Below, in pieces: positions 21,273 through 33,958 of a stretch of 64,000 bases of DNA. The notes under the pieces were generated by a model, which was not told the origin of the DNA, did no database searches, and saw only the letters and a list, made by a program, of their open reading frames with translations. Each line of letters opens with the position of its first letter. Positions within the stretch are counted from its first letter, which is position 1. The stretch spans positions 102,502,515 to 102,566,514 of the forward strand of contig NC_073746.1 of assembly GCF_029784135.1 (NCBI RefSeq). The letters are read 5' to 3'. The position numbers and the translations under genes were made by a program. Source of the DNA: Toxorhynchites rutilus septentrionalis (lineage: Eukaryota > Arthropoda > Insecta > Diptera > Culicidae).

Positions 21273-23199
21273 CTCATTTAAACAGATTATCTTAAAAGAG
21301 CTCAATAGAGTTCAATCCATTCACATAATTACCAAAAAATATATAGTATAGTGAAAGACATTATGTGCGCCATCATTTGTTGCCATCTGCCAAATCTGTT
21401 TCGAACAATTTATCCCTTCAGCGCGCTATTCTAGGTAAAGAACTCCTCAGTAATCGATAGCATACAGCCAGCGCGCTCCTTTGCATTAGACACGGCATAG
21501 GAGTTAGTGGGGATTGAATCGGAGAGAACCGCAGAACGAGAAAAAAAAACACTGAAAGACGCGCGCGTATAAATGCGCAGTAGATATTCGCTGTGACGAT
21601 CGCGAACACGTCTATTTCTGTTGAAAAACAAACATATTACCATTGCGCAGGCTGCTTATATTTTTCAGTTTCGCTCAAACAAAACAATGCAAAAACTGTA
21701 TTTCTCTGAGTTTCACGATACTAGTGGTACAGCAGAAGAAAGAAATGGGCAGTTCATTATGTTGAGCACTTAAAACACACTCAGATTGCTCGCGCTTACG
21801 CGTACACGATGCTTGCCAGTGGTTGTGTTTCGAAGAACCAGAGGATATCAACATTAACACAAATTTCTCTTTGTTTACATTTCCACTTGTGAGACCTCCG
21901 CCACCACCACCTCCGTTGTGTATGGTGTGTTTGTGTACATATTTGATTGCTTGGCGTCATCATCAGCTGAGCTGGTGGATTTGGAGTTGCTTTAGTATCA
22001 TTGTTTGTTTTTCGTGATGCGGTTAACGTTTTTTGCTTTCTGCTCGCCTATACACATAACAGGGTCACTACGAGTATGTTTACCATCACAATGCTGTAGT
22101 GTAAAACTGAATATACATATCCCCACTAGTGGTATGAAACGATTTGATTCAATTAAAGAACATCTCCGCTTGCGTATTCTATGCGTCTTAGCTGTAAACG
22201 CAAAATAGGTTAGTTGTTGATGATGTACAGAGACGCCTCGACTGTGCAGGAAATGAAATGCGATAAACACCAATACCATTTTACGCAGTGGAACAATTAT
22301 ACGCTGACTTTCAACGTAATAATAAAATGAAGGAAGACAAGCCAAAGGCTAGAAAACGAATTTTGGGTGATTGAATTAAAATTTTCTAAGACACTGAAGA
22401 TTGACTGTTGTTTTGCGAAGCAGCTTGCATAAATTTCTTATTGGGAAAAAAGCTGGGCGCTTATGTATTCGATAACATTTAAATAAAAGAACGGTAAATC
22501 CCGCTTTCTGTTATGGTTCAAAGCATCATGAATCTGAAATCGTAGAAGAAAATCGTAAAGTGCAGGGGTGTTTTCCTGGCCCTCACTTGTTTTAATGAGT
22601 CCTGTATATGGACTCCTACCAAAAGATTGGGAAAGAATTGGGAACTCCCCTACCAATAGAGTCAAAAAGTGTGACGTCGTTAACCGAATATTGAAAACCG
22701 CTTACTAAAACGATATTTTTGGAAAGATACACGAATGTGTCATCCGGGTGTGTCTATTTTGGATACGTGAAAAATTCAATGTCTCCCCACTATTTTTTGT
22801 GTTACTTCATGGCATTGATGTAGATTTAATCCGTTGGATTCATAGTCTTCGTTTTTTCATAGACTGTGCATGCAAACAAATCAGTTTTCCATTGACTTGA
22901 TTATCATCATATGGCATTTATTATTTGCGCAAGTTACTTAAAGTGTGGTGCTTCTCTAGTGATTTCAATAGCACTGGGTTAAAAATAGTGTTATAAATTT
23001 TAAACCCAAATATCTGTACTGTATAACAAAAATCTGTAACCCATAATATTTACCGTACACAATCTTCTTAAATCTTTTTCTTCTTCTTCTTCATTTTGTT
23101 TACGGACACTTTATACCTTTCGATTCAAGACCCATACGAACCAACTTTTTCACGAGACAGTTAAGTCACTCGCTTCGGCAACCTCAAAATAAGAGCAAA
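21273..23199. other. No gene recognised
   Basis: This is intronic DNA with mixed composition. A minus-strand frame at 22438-22665 has protein-like composition (GRSPYTGLIKTSEGQENTPA) but matches no family I know. A short CCACCACCACC stretch is at 21902-21912. No paired repeat ends were seen. Confidence 0.25.
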
Positions 23200-23623
23200 A
23201 ATTGATCGTAATTCAATTCAATTGATCGAATTTTCACGGAACTTGATTAAAAATGTGGATTCTCACGAAAAACTACCCTATGCAAAATATCAGCTCGATC
23301 GGACTTCGTTTACTAGTGTCTGCCAAATGTCTTCAAATTGCATGAAACGTCCAGATCTACTGTCATCTCGCATCTTTTTTTGTTAAAAATCGACACTGGC
23401 ACTTTTTTTTTTCGTTTTTTCGGAATACGCCAATGGGTGCCAATGAAAATAATCATATCGATTTTTCATACAGGACTCCCTGCGAAACGTTGATTTTCAC
23501 GAATATATTCCCTATGCTAAATATTAGCTCATTCGGATTTCATTTACTATTGTCGAAGATCTCAAAATTTAAATTTTCTGCAACAGTAAGAAAACTGTCC
23601 ACTGAAGCAAAAAACTTTAAGTA

Positions 23624-25438
23624 AGGATGCATCTTGGTGGAACAAAAAACTTGAAAGGCTTAGAAAATTGTCTAGAAAACTTTTCAACAAAGCAAAAATT
23701 ACCTCTGATTGGACAGATTACAAAAACTGTCTAATAGAATATAACAAAGAAATCCGTAAATCTAAGAGAAGGGATTGGAAGTTCACCTGTGAACAGGTAG
23801 AAAATTTACCTGTTGTAGCAAGACTTCATAAAGCCCTTTCTAAGGATCATACCAACGCACTTGGTAGGCTGAAAAAAGGAAATGGTCAATATACAACAGA
23901 TTCCCAGGAAACACTTAGTATCATGATGGAAACACACTTCCCAGGCTCAATCCAATTGATTTCCAGACACGCACAGGTCTTCAACACAGCTCAATCTTGT
24001 CTAATCAGAGACGAGAATAGAGCTGGTACTAAGCTACATACCTAGTAAATGGCGAGAAGTCCGGGTTATATTTATTCCCAAGGTTGGCAAACGTGACATG
24101 ACGACTCCCAAAGCGTTTAGACCAATTAGTCTAACATCTGTCATCTTTAAAATGATGGAAAAGGTCATCGATCTTCATATCAAATCATCATATTTGAACA
24201 GGAGACCATTGAACAAATTTCAATTTGCCTACCAAGCAAAACAGCGCTTCACACGTTAATTTCGAAAATAGAGAAATTTTTTTATGCTAAATCTCACTTA
24301 CAGCTTTTCTTGATATTGAGGAAGCATTTGACAATGCATCCTACAACTATAAATAAAGCTATGAAAAATGTAGTTTTGACATGTACATCTCCAGCTGGAT
24401 ACATGCCATGCTAACCAAGTGACTAATAACAGCTAAATTAGGAGGATCTACTCTAACAACGAAACCAACTAGAGGTTGCCCTCAAGGAGGAGTTCTGTCT
24501 CCTCAGTTGTGGTCCCTAGTTGTCGACGATCTTCTTAACAACCTAGCTAATTTAGGATACGAAGTCATTGGTTTTGCTGATGACATAATCATCTTAGTGA
24601 GGGGTAAATGTGAGTATACTATTTCCAATAGAATGCAAACAGCCCTTAACTACACACTCAAATGGTGCAAAAAAAAGAAAGTATAAGATTCCACCTCTTA
24701 GATTGAGAGGTGTACAATTGGAGCTTTCAAAACGAACCAAATATTTAGGCTTGACCAAAAACTAAATTGGAACGACCAACTGGAGTATGCAATATTTAAA
24801 GCCCAGACTGCTCTCTGGAGTTGTAGTAGTATATTTGGGAAAAAGTGAGGACTAAAACCGAGAATGATTCACTGGATTCACTCGGCAATTGTGAGACCCA
24901 GACAAACATATGCTTAGCTAGTGTGGTGGCCTAAAACTACACAAATTTCAGCTCAGAAAAAGCTCGATAAACTACAACGTCTGGCATGCTTATCAATAAC
25001 TGGAGCAATGCCTAGCGCACCTTCCAAAGCCCTAGATGCTCTTTTATACCTTCTACCCTTGCACGACTATGTGCAACTTGAAGCGGAAAAAGGTGCTCTT
25101 AGGCTGAGACGTATAAAGCATTTTCTAGAAGGAGATCTCACAGGTCATTTACAAATCCTGAAAGATTTTCAACTGAACACTGTAGTAAGCATGAATGAAG
25201 ACTGGATGGAAACAAAGACTAACTTCAGTGTTCCCTTCAAAGTGATTGAATTCAATCGCAACGAATGCGAAGAAGGTGGTCCCAAAACTCGTCCAGGATC
25301 ACTCGTGTTTTATACCGATGGATCTAAAATCGGTAAATCTACGGGAGCTGGTATTACTGGACCAGCAATCGACATGTCAATTCCAATGGGACAGTGGCCT
25401 ACAGTTTTCAAGCAGAAATACAAGCTATTCTAACATGT
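23624..25438 (+). pseudogene. LINE reverse transcriptase and RNase H (first part)
   Basis: Frames 23624-24045 and 24921-25433 are open. Between them the RT region is readable only by changing frame several times (for example around 24045, 24255, 24700). The RNase H first Asp (YTDGSK) is present. The frame breaks after about 25432 and resumes with FSDSQAALNAVKAY before the inserted transposon. No intact product is possible. Confidence 0.65.
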
Positions 25439-25524
25439 ACAAATATTTGTTTGACTAGAAAGTCTTCTCTGATAGCCAAGCAGCTCTTAATGCAGTAAAA
25501 GCATACACATGTCAGTCAAAGCTA

Positions 25525-26791
25525 AAGGGTGTGTCACATCAAATTGCATCACGGAAAAAACGCTGTAGAAATTCGCCCAGTAGACCGATCCTTTTGAATA
25601 TTTTAGACAGTAAAATAAAAACTATTAAACAACTTTTGGCATTTTCTTTTCATTCATACTTCGAGCCCAAGCCCGTATGCTCGCACCTTCCTCTTTACCC
25701 CGTCCATTAGGTTCAGTACAACGTCAGGTTGTATTTTTTTTTAACAGAAATCCATTTTCTCTTGAAGTCCGCCTCCGATTTGACAACTTTTGGGTTCTTC
25801 CGGAGGGCCTGCTTCATAATCGCCCAATATTTCTCTATTGGGCGAAGCTCCGACGCGTTGGGCGGGTTCATTTCCTTTGGCACGAAGGTGACCCCGTTGG
25901 CTTCGTACCACTCCAACACGTCCTTTGAATAGTGGCACGAAGCGAGATCCGGCCAGAAGATGGTCGGGCCCTCGTGCTGCTTCAATAGTGGTAGTAAGCG
26001 CTTCTGTAGGCACTCCTTAAGGTAAACCTGCCCGTTTACCGTGCCGGTCATCACGAAGGGGGCGCTCCGCTTTCCGCAAGAGCAGATCGCTCGCCACACC
26101 ATGTACTTTTTGGCAAACTTGGAAAGTTTCTGCTTGCGAATCTCCTCCGGAACGCTGAATTTGTCCTCTGCGGAGAAGAACAGGCAGCTGACGAAAGTCC
26201 GCTTTGACGTAGGTTTCGTCGTCCATTACCAGGCAATGCGGCTTTGTCAGCCTTTCGGTGTACAGCTTCCGGGCTCGCGTCTTCCCCACCATGTTTTGCC
26301 TTTCGTCGCGGTTAGGAGCCTTCTGAACCTTGTATGTACGCAGGCCCTCCCGCTGCTTGGTCCGCTGGACGAATGAACTTGACAAATTCAGCTTATTGGC
26401 GACATTCCGGACCGAACTTCTCGGATCACGTCTAGACTGCTTAACTACGCGCTTGTGATCTTTTTCACTGACGGAGCATCCATTTTTGCCGTTCTTCACC
26501 TTCCGGTCGATGGTTAGGTTCTCGAAGTATCGTTTTAGTACTCTGCTGACCGTGGATTGGACGATTCCCAGCATCTTACCGATGTCCTGATGTGACAACT
26601 CCGGATTCTCGAAATGAGTGCGCAGGATTTTCGAAACATTTTTCCAAATTTACGAAAAATTGACAGTGAAGCATGGCCAACGTGATCTATACACTCTTAT
26701 CTGATTATAAGCGAAAGCTGAAGATATAATTCCTAAAAATTAAATTTCTACAGCGTTTTTTCCGTGATGCAATTTGATGTGACACACCCTT
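25525..26791 (-). mobile_element. ITmD37E transposon, copy 1 (1,267 bp)
   Basis: Terminal inverted repeats of about 48 nt begin AAGGGTGTGTCACATC at both ends. TA duplications are at 25523-25524 and 26792-26793. The second copy (36535-37832) is nearly identical. The insertion lies within the RNase H of the LINE and does not shift its frame, so it is later than the LINE. Confidence 0.9.
25690..26640 (-). pseudogene. ITmD37E transposase, defective copy 1
   Basis: The minus strand carries the helix-turn-helix (IGKMLGIVQSTVSRVLKRY), the first catalytic Asp block (VMDDETYVKADF) and the second (FWPDLASCHYSKDVLEW). The Glu block is RPIEKYWAIMK, with 37 residues between the second Asp and the Glu. 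Compared with copy 2 it lacks about 20-30 nt just after the start ATG. It also has an 8-nt deletion near 26185 (after FRQLP), which breaks the frame. It therefore cannot make a full transposase. Confidence 0.85.
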
Positions 26792-27264
26792 TAGTTTGGG
26801 AATGTATTTTAGCCTCAAAACAACTAGCTGCTACTAACGAAGTTAACCTATACTGGGTGCCTGGTCACTGCGGTATAGAAGGTAATGAAAAAGCCGATCT
26901 CTTAGCAAGATTGGGATCTTCAACTAAATTCGTCGGGCCTGAGCCATTTTGTGGATTATCTACATCATGCATGAAATCGGAGCTCAAAACCTGGGAAATA
27001 TCAATGATTGAAGCCAACTGGAGGGCTCTATTACCAAGACAATCCAAATTATTCATTACACCTTGTAACAGAATAACACGTAACCTACTCGGCTTGAATA
27101 AGGCAGATTTGAGTACATTAACCGGTCTATTGACCGGACACTGTCCGAACAGGTATCACCTTAAAGAAATCGGAAAACTGGCAGATGATAACTGTCGTTT
27201 CTGCAATTTCGAAGCTGAAACTTCGGAACATTTACTGTGTCAATGCAGTACACTAATTCAGTGA
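26792..27264 (+). pseudogene. LINE RNase H C-terminal part (after the insertion)
   Basis: Coding sequence resumes after the TA duplication. SK before the transposon and LVWECILASKQLA after it join in frame. It contains WVPGHCGIEGNEKAD (the RNase H His and last Asp region) and a Cys/His cluster CRFCNFEAETSEHLLCQC, as in RNase-H-bearing LINEs. It ends at TGA 27262-27264. Confidence 0.65.
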
Positions 27265-27817
27265 ATACTGCGAATTCTTGGAAAGGGCATTCTTATGCCT
27301 AACGAGATTTGGTCTGCTGAACCAAAACAGGTAAGGAACTTCATAAAGGAAGTCATACCTTCGTGGGGGGATATGCAAAGTCCTGGTGCGCCTATCACTT
27401 ATTCTCTGAGTGATAGAACGAACTGACACTGCATACATAGCAAACTGGAGTGCACTACAATAGATCAAAACAGTGGTCGCAGTGGTACAATGCTCCTACA
27501 GAAGAAGAGAAGAGAAGAACAGTAAATCTCGACGTTTCATGCAATTAAAAGAAATTTGGCACTAAATTTTTTTTTTGGAAACCCCGATTTTCTTTACTGC
27601 CTCTTTGAGTTGTTCTTCAAATTTTCGGAAAACCTAAATTTAGACATCTGCGACAATAGTAAATGAGGCCGAATGAGCTAATATTTGGCATAGGGTGTAT
27701 ATTCGTGCAAATCAACATTTCGCAGGGAGTTCTAAATGAAAAATAGACATGACTATTTTCATTGGCACTCAAAACCATACGTTTTGCCAGGTATTCCTAA
27801 AATACCAAATAAGTGGA

Positions 27818-28702
27818 ACCGTCATCCGGGGGCAAATTGATCACCGGGTTGAAATTGATCAAACGTATTACTGAAAACAAACCCAAATTTTCAGAGGTAT
27901 TATGCAATTTAATTTTAAACTATTTTAATCTGATATGTTCAATAATCATCTGAAGGTTCTTTTTGTCAATGAAAATTAACATTTTTCTGAATAGCATTTT
28001 CGTTTCCATTTTTCACTATGGTAAAAAACATATTTTTAACACATCAAAACAATATTTATAGACGCTAAACATATTAATTCACTTCTAGCCGATACTTGAT
28101 GAGTTGAATATGTAATCAAATACTTGTAATTACCATTCAAACAAGTGAGAAAAAACTATTTAACAAAAAAGCACCACGAATGACCAGAACCGAATCCCAT
28201 CATGCGACATATCGAACGTCTTGGTTTGTCAAAACTAGCTCATTGGTGACCATTTCAAGAGTTTTTGGCCACATTAGGATAACCCGAATGGTCTCCGGAT
28301 GACCTGCAGATCGGTGTTTAAATCGAGTTATGGAAAGGCATGACGATACCTTTAGGTGGATTAAATCAGGTTATTGTTACCTCAAACCCTTCGCATTATC
28401 ATTAAAATGGCCGTAGGTGAACAAATAATTGATTTTCTATACATTTTTGTGCATATTATACTAGAAAATCCTGAAAAACATAGATTGATCAATTTCACCC
28501 CGAAGCTACATTTTGAAAATTTCCGCTTAAAATTTTCCAAATTAGCGCTTAAGAATTTTTTTGAGCAAAACTTACCATAAAGTTTCGTGGGCTTAGCACC
28601 AGTACTGATTTTATGAATAATTGGGTATAAATCTAACAAAAATATTCGGAAATATTCCCATTTTTCCGAAATTAGTGATCAATTTGCCCCCGGATTACGG
28701 TA
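27818..28702. mobile_element. MITE with CCGGGGGCAAATTGATCA ends
   Basis: The left end (accgtcatccgggggcaaat, tgatca; 27818-27842) is repeated inverted at 28677-28702 (tgatcaatttgcccccgg). A TA-type duplication is likely but not clean. The interior is about 840 nt of AT-rich sequence without a coding frame. The right end abuts a CT-rich tract. Confidence 0.6.
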
Positions 28703-28875
28703 CTCTCTCTTTCTTTATTTTTTCCTCTCTCTCTATTTCTCTTTCTTACTCTCTCTTTCTCTCTCTTTCTATATCTCTATTTTCCTCTCTCTACTTCTCT
28801 CTCTTCCTCTTTCTCTCTATCTCTCCTTCTCGCTTTCTTTATTTTTCTCTCGAGAGATTTTTCTCGAGAGAGACT
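28703..28875 (+). repeat. CT-rich microsatellite-like tract
   Basis: About 170 nt of CTCT/TTTCT variants run unbroken on the plus strand. They end in two inverted words, tctctcgagaga and ttctcgagagaga. The tract starts exactly at the right end of the neighbouring MITE. Confidence 0.85.
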
Positions 28876-30174
28876 TTGAGAAAGTAGTTACCTGTCTTCT
28901 ACAACTAATATTTTTACAGAGGTCTAGAATATTAAAATCCTCTTTCCATATTTCCTCGCCATTTGAAAATCAACGTTAAGTCTTAATACTTTGCCGTCTG
29001 GCGACACCACAATGGTTACAATAGCATAGTATCTAAGTGACCGACGACAGAACTTTGGAATCGTTTGCGTTTTGTTGCGGTTTTGTGTATGTAACAATAA
29101 CTTACACACGCCAACAAGTTTTAAGTTTATATAAGTAGGGGAGGTGGGTAAATACGGGTATGTTAAGAAGAACTTCAATTAAATGCAGTTTCTTGTTCTT
29201 GCAATTAAATATAGTGCTTTTCGAATTACTCGGCCGAATGTTTTCCAATGTTATTACTAAAATTAAAACAGACCGAAAAGTAGAACATTTTTTCGATGAT
29301 TACCCTCATGGGCATGTAATGAGGGGAATATGGGCAGATTTGTAATATTTACATATCTTCGAAATTTCATGAAAGTATGGAAACAGGGTTGAGTACTTAT
29401 AAAAACTAACGATGAGATTAGTAAAACTTAACAATTTATACTTTCCCAATAATGTCAAGAACGGGCGGCGATAAGCCAAGCAATCCGAATTAACGCTGCC
29501 GGCGCCAAGCGAATATTTTTGCATGAATCGTGCGGACGTCAAAGTGTTAAGAAAGGCTGTCGAACACTCGTTGGCTGGGAGTAATCTTTTTTGCATTATA
29601 GAGCCTTTGAAATTCAAAGGTCATTCGTCTCCATTCTTGAAAGCAACAAACAACAAGCCTAAAGCCAACTTCCGCGTGGTGTTTTAAAAGACAATTTGCA
29701 CTGCAGTGTTGTGCATTCTCCAATTAACGCGGCTTTTTTTACTCGGATTTTCCAATTAACGCGGATTTTTTTTTAAAAAACCTGGGTGTATTGCAATTTA
29801 TGCCCCGCCCGATGGCAATTTATTGAAACGACCGTAAAAGCAGAACAGCGAGGAGTCAACATCAAATCGCAATGCGACTTTGAACTTTGCTTCAAATCCA
29901 AAGTGGAACACGATGGAATGATACGAAACATTGGTGTTCAGGCCGTCTGGTAGAGTGTCATTGTATATTTTAGTATCACACGCACACATTGTTTTTGTTT
30001 TTATGCGTTGCTGAATGTAGATCAAAATGATGATGATGACGATGTGTTGAATTATAGAAGCTTTAAACGTGTGTATTTTGATTGGAAATATACCGCTATG
30101 ATTTCTGTTTTAGTTAAAACACCAAGAAGAAGAATAACGCCTGCGGTTTTTGCTCATTAGTCTCGTGCACCGCA
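28876..30174. other. No gene recognised
   Basis: The words ttccaattaacgcgg + T-run occur twice in tandem at 29718-29775. A block aggggaggtgggtaaatacg at 29128-29147 resembles the end of the MITE at 47919, but I found no partner. The rest is unassigned. Confidence 0.25.
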
Positions 30175-30775
30175 AAAATTAATTTTTAGCACATGTTTTG
30201 GCATCCTGATTTATTACATTAAATGAGCTTAAAAATAACAGAATGTGCTGCTCTCTCATATTGGTACATCATTTGTATAATTTATATGCCATAGAAATAT
30301 AAGAGCAATATGAGCGAGAGACACATTGCAAATAAGCACGCATTAAACCTTTTCCCATACTTTGCCACGTGCACGGACCATGTCGAAAAGGATATAGCTT
30401 CACGTATATGCTCTTCTTTTACTCTTAGAAAACACTTTCCAACTTCATCTTAAAATGTGGTGTAGTATTATCAGGCATTTATGCAACAGCACCAGCGGCT
30501 ATGAGGATAGCGTGGTCGTGTGAAACAGCCTTGCACTCCAGTCGGCCTTGGTTCGGTCTCCACTTGACATCGTTTGGACTTTTTTTTGGGTACAATCTCA
30601 AGCTGACGTTCAGTCTGAGAGAAAGAGACGTCTGTTCCCATACATACAAACATTGTAAAGCTTTTGAAAAAGGTGCTTTTATATGTTCATTTCACCCTTC
30701 AGCATACGAAAAAAACATTTTTTCTGCCGAAGATGATATGTTTTCTGCCAACGCTAGTTTGGGTGTACTAGTCGT
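30175..30775 (+). mobile_element. SINE-like dispersed element, copy C
   Basis: This is the most complete copy, from ttaatttttagcacatgtt to gctagtttgggtgta. The A-box-like segment gatagcgtggtcgtg and B-box-like ggttcggtctcc lie at about 30505-30562. It sits in Atg18 intron 1 in sense orientation. Confidence 0.6.
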
Positions 30776-31500
30776 GTTATTTTTATTATTCAAATATTTT
30801 TGGTTCGCTTCGAAAACAATTTAGTAGTGTCCTACGGTAACATTACGATCATGTCTTGGACATCACCTTTTTTTTAAACACGCGTTATAATATCACTTTC
30901 TAAAATAAGTACAAAAGATAGATGGTTACAATAATTTCTACTTGTTCAAACATGTTTGAACATCCGTAATAAAAAATGACACGAACTTTCCTGACAACCC
31001 AATAATAGGGGCATCGAAAAATATTTTCGATCGCTTTAGGCTGTGTGATCATGTTATAAGCGTTCGATATTTGTTATTTTTTCATTTCATGTTTAATTTT
31101 CATATTCTAATTTACATCTTCATGTAAAATGTAGTTTTAATTAAACAGAGTGCAGAGAAATCGAATGGATTATCGTTTCAGTCACACAATGTGGTCACCT
31201 CACCAAGTGACAATTAGTTACGATTGAATCTGTATTCTGAGAATTTAAGTAAATTCAAAATGACACCCGTGTTCAACTTTGTTTATTCTCGAGTCACCGA
31301 CTCTCAAAATTGTGTGAGAATCGTCATGTAAAAAAATCACGTAGACGGTACATTCCGTTATTCCCATAATTGCAAACAGAATACTGTGATCTGTCGATAA
31401 TTGTTGCTTATAGTTATTCCAAAAATTGCGTAGCCAAAATTATGTAATAGTTCATGTAGAAGACCATGGGTGATGATAAAGAGATGCTAGAAAAGATAAT

Positions 31501-31625
31501 TATGACGTAGGACCAATGTTTTGAATAGAAACAGTGAAAGATTTTGAACGCTAATATCTCTTCGTCTAATGGAAGGATTTTGATTCCAAATACATACATT
31601 AATAGACGATATCTCCACCTATGTT
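31501..31625 (+). repeat. GACGTAG repeat fragment
   Basis: The order gacgtagga...gaaagattttgaacgctaatatctc...ggattttgattcc...gatatctccacctatgtt is the reverse complement of 43520-43705. It also shares gattttgagcgttaata with 12180-12200. Confidence 0.5.
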
Positions 31626-31808
31626 TTGCCTAAGACATATATAGTGGGAATAGTAAAAGAAGTGAACAAAGTAGCGAAAAAAATAGGTAAAGTCTTTCCG
31701 ATTTTACTTGCTCCCATTCTCTGAAATTCATTTTTCCATTTTTCCAGTCATTTTCCGGCTAGATTACTTCACCCTCAAATTACAGAATCATTTGAAAAAA
31801 TCGAACAA

Positions 31809-32003
31809 ATAAAGTGCGCTACACATACAGCATAACCGTCACCGTCCCATCAGCTATTCTCTTGAACTTATTTTGCCGACGTCAAAGATGCTGGTGATGG
31901 TGTATGTGAATGCTACCATACGATTTCCATGGGAGAATATTTGACATTCCATTCCTTTACGTTGACTTCACGGTGACGGGACGTTGTATGTGTAGCGCAT
32001 TTA
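31809..32003. mobile_element. Small MITE (about 195 bp)
   Basis: The left end aaagtgcgctacacataca...accgtcaccgtccc is inverted at the right end (acggtgacgggacg...tgtatgtgtagcgcattt). The terminal repeats are about 20 nt strict and about 34 nt with gaps. No coding frame is present. Confidence 0.65.
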
Positions 32004-33958
32004 ATAATTAAACAATGCATTAGGTAAGAAATTCATTTTATGAACATCGATAAAATTACAGAAATAATCGAGGTTTATTAATCTGTTAGTAATCGTAGCA
32101 TTGCCCAGGAGCTAAAGATCGACCGATCATAAAACAGTTTTAATCCTGCTGGATTCAAGCTGGATTCAAACTGAAGCTCGATGTTTGGGTGTCACGCCAA
32201 ATAGCATAAAAAAATTGAAATGAATAATTTATTAAGAGTTGCTTCTATACCAAACATTGAATTCAGATCTTCACTGTTACCAACTGGACCGTTTGAAGCT
32301 AGTGATCGACCAGAAATAGCTAGAATTAGCTAACAGAAGAGGTGTTGAGTTCCATCAGGACAACGCGAGGCCACACACGTTCGAAGGGACTCGCCAGAAA
32401 TTCCGGGGGCTTGGTTGGATTTTTTTTTTACTTCCACCTTATTAATCGGACCTAGCACTAAGCGATCACCACCTTTTTCTCGTATTGCAAGATTTCCTGA
32501 GTGATAAGAAATCCAGATCAACAGGAGATTGTGAATGTCGATTATTAGAGTTTTTCGCCAATAAATACCAGGACTTCTATGAGAGATGTATTATAAAGTT
32601 AATGGCAACAAATTCTACAACAAAACGACACAACGGACAATCTGAAACATCTTAAAAAATGTTTTGAAATTCTCGCAAAAATAATTCACTTCTTTTTCCC
32701 CAACCTAATATTCAAATTGATAATCCTACTTAATCCTACGTCTGTCCGGTTACATCCACGACATTACCCACTTGTTTTTTTTCAAATTGCATTCCTATTC
32801 GTGTTTTTGATCTAGATAATTTGGTCATTTTTTTATTTTGAAGAATCCTTCGTCTCATTTAGTCTTATCGGGCCATGTACTATTGAATGCGGTATACCAG
32901 AAGATTTCGAACAACACGATTCTTGTCTACTAAACTACTTCATTGCCACTAAACATGACTTGCAATAACAACACATCTTAAGGTTAAATTACCAATCCCA
33001 CTAGCGCCTTACCAGTTCGAACCGGTGCACGGTGGCGCCTTCGGTGCTTGAGACCGACCGACCCCTCTTCTTCGACATTAGAAAAACATGTATGCTCAAT
33101 GTGTGCATTACGAACCTGGAATATCGCCACATGAGATAGAGATCAACCGCTGTGAGCTGGTATTGCCTCACCGATTGGGCGTCATAATAACTTCAATATT
33201 CCACCACACAGTCTCCACGGTCATCTCGACAAAAAAAGGAAGCAAAATATTGGGAAGATCGACGAGAAACAAAACAAAAACAAAAAAAAAATCGTGACGA
33301 ACGGTTGGTCGATAGTTTACAAATGGGTGCGAAAGAGGAATTCACGAAAAATATAAACAAGGCTGCGTCATATGCGAAAAGACAAAGAAAAACAACAGTA
33401 CATAATAATAATTTGGATGTTTTAATGGATTAAACAAGAGTATTGAAAATTTGATTAGTCACGTCAACGTCATCACTAGAACTCGAAGGTTGAATTTGAT
33501 TCATATAAACGTCAATATTGAATTGAACAATCACCTTCTTGCAACCGATTTAGCGACGATAACGAAAGCTACTCCCCCCATCAGCTGAAGGTCTCTGCCG
33601 TTTGCATACACAGTTATAGTCCCTGATGGATGGTATTCATACCAATAGCGCGCCACATTATATACCGACGAGGATCGCGAATAGTTTGGTGTGCGGGGTC
33701 TCTAATAATAAAACTGACACCACCACAACACGACGCTCGGGTACTCGCATTATTCAACTGCTGTTGATTGGTTGGGGATGGTTAGCAATCAGCTGGTTTG
33801 TGTTTCCAGGAACATTTACGTCTCAGTTATCTTCCATACCCCAACGATGGATGCTCGCGGTGGTGATGACTGATGTCCACCTTTTGGATACTGAAGGAAT
33901 TTGAGATTTTTATTTTTGTTCATCAATATGACAAAGCCATTGTCAAACTGGTTTACAG
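32004..33958. other. Mostly unassigned intron DNA
   Basis: Less AT-rich stretches at 33000-33130 and 33540-33900 are not repeated in the window and could hold regulatory sequence or exons, but no family is recognisable. The plus-strand frame 33626-33904 has no known domain. Confidence 0.25.

Larger units (their letters stand above)
23590..27517 (+). mobile_element. 5'-truncated LINE with RT and RNase H (R1/LOA/I group)
   Basis: The element is bounded by AACAGTAA target duplications. The coding part begins at once with ASWWNKKLERLRKLSRKLF, upstream of the reverse transcriptase, so the 5' part (ORF1 and endonuclease) is missing. RT marks are RPISLTS (about 24119), CPQGGVLSPQLWSLVVDD (about 24477) and FADD (about 24572). 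RNase H marks are YTDGSK (about 25312), FSDSQAALN (about 25466) and HCGIEGNEKADLLAR (about 26866). A zinc-knuckle-like CRFCNF...EHLLCQC is near 27193-27246. The RT part has several frameshifts and stops, so it is not active. It is interrupted by ITmD37E at 25525-26791. Confidence 0.75.
23420..27800. mobile_element. Palindromic MITE split by a LINE
   Basis: The left arm (about 23420-23581) and the right arm (about 27526-27800, inverted) are reverse complements over at least 125 nt. Examples are ccaatgaaaatartcat, ccctgcgaaaygttgattt and aatattagctcattcgg, ctcatttactattgtcg. The direct 8-bp sequence AACAGTAA borders the LINE between them (23582-23589 and 27518-27525), so the arms were once one element. 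A diverged extra copy of part of the arm lies at 23230-23370. Confidence 0.65.

Noticed and set aside
25677..26376. Plus-strand frames of 83-111 codons across 25677-26376
   Set aside because: They are antisense shadows of the ITmD37E transposase on the minus strand.
28703..28875. CRISPR-like or regulatory array
   Set aside because: It is a plain CT-rich simple repeat without spaced unique sequences.
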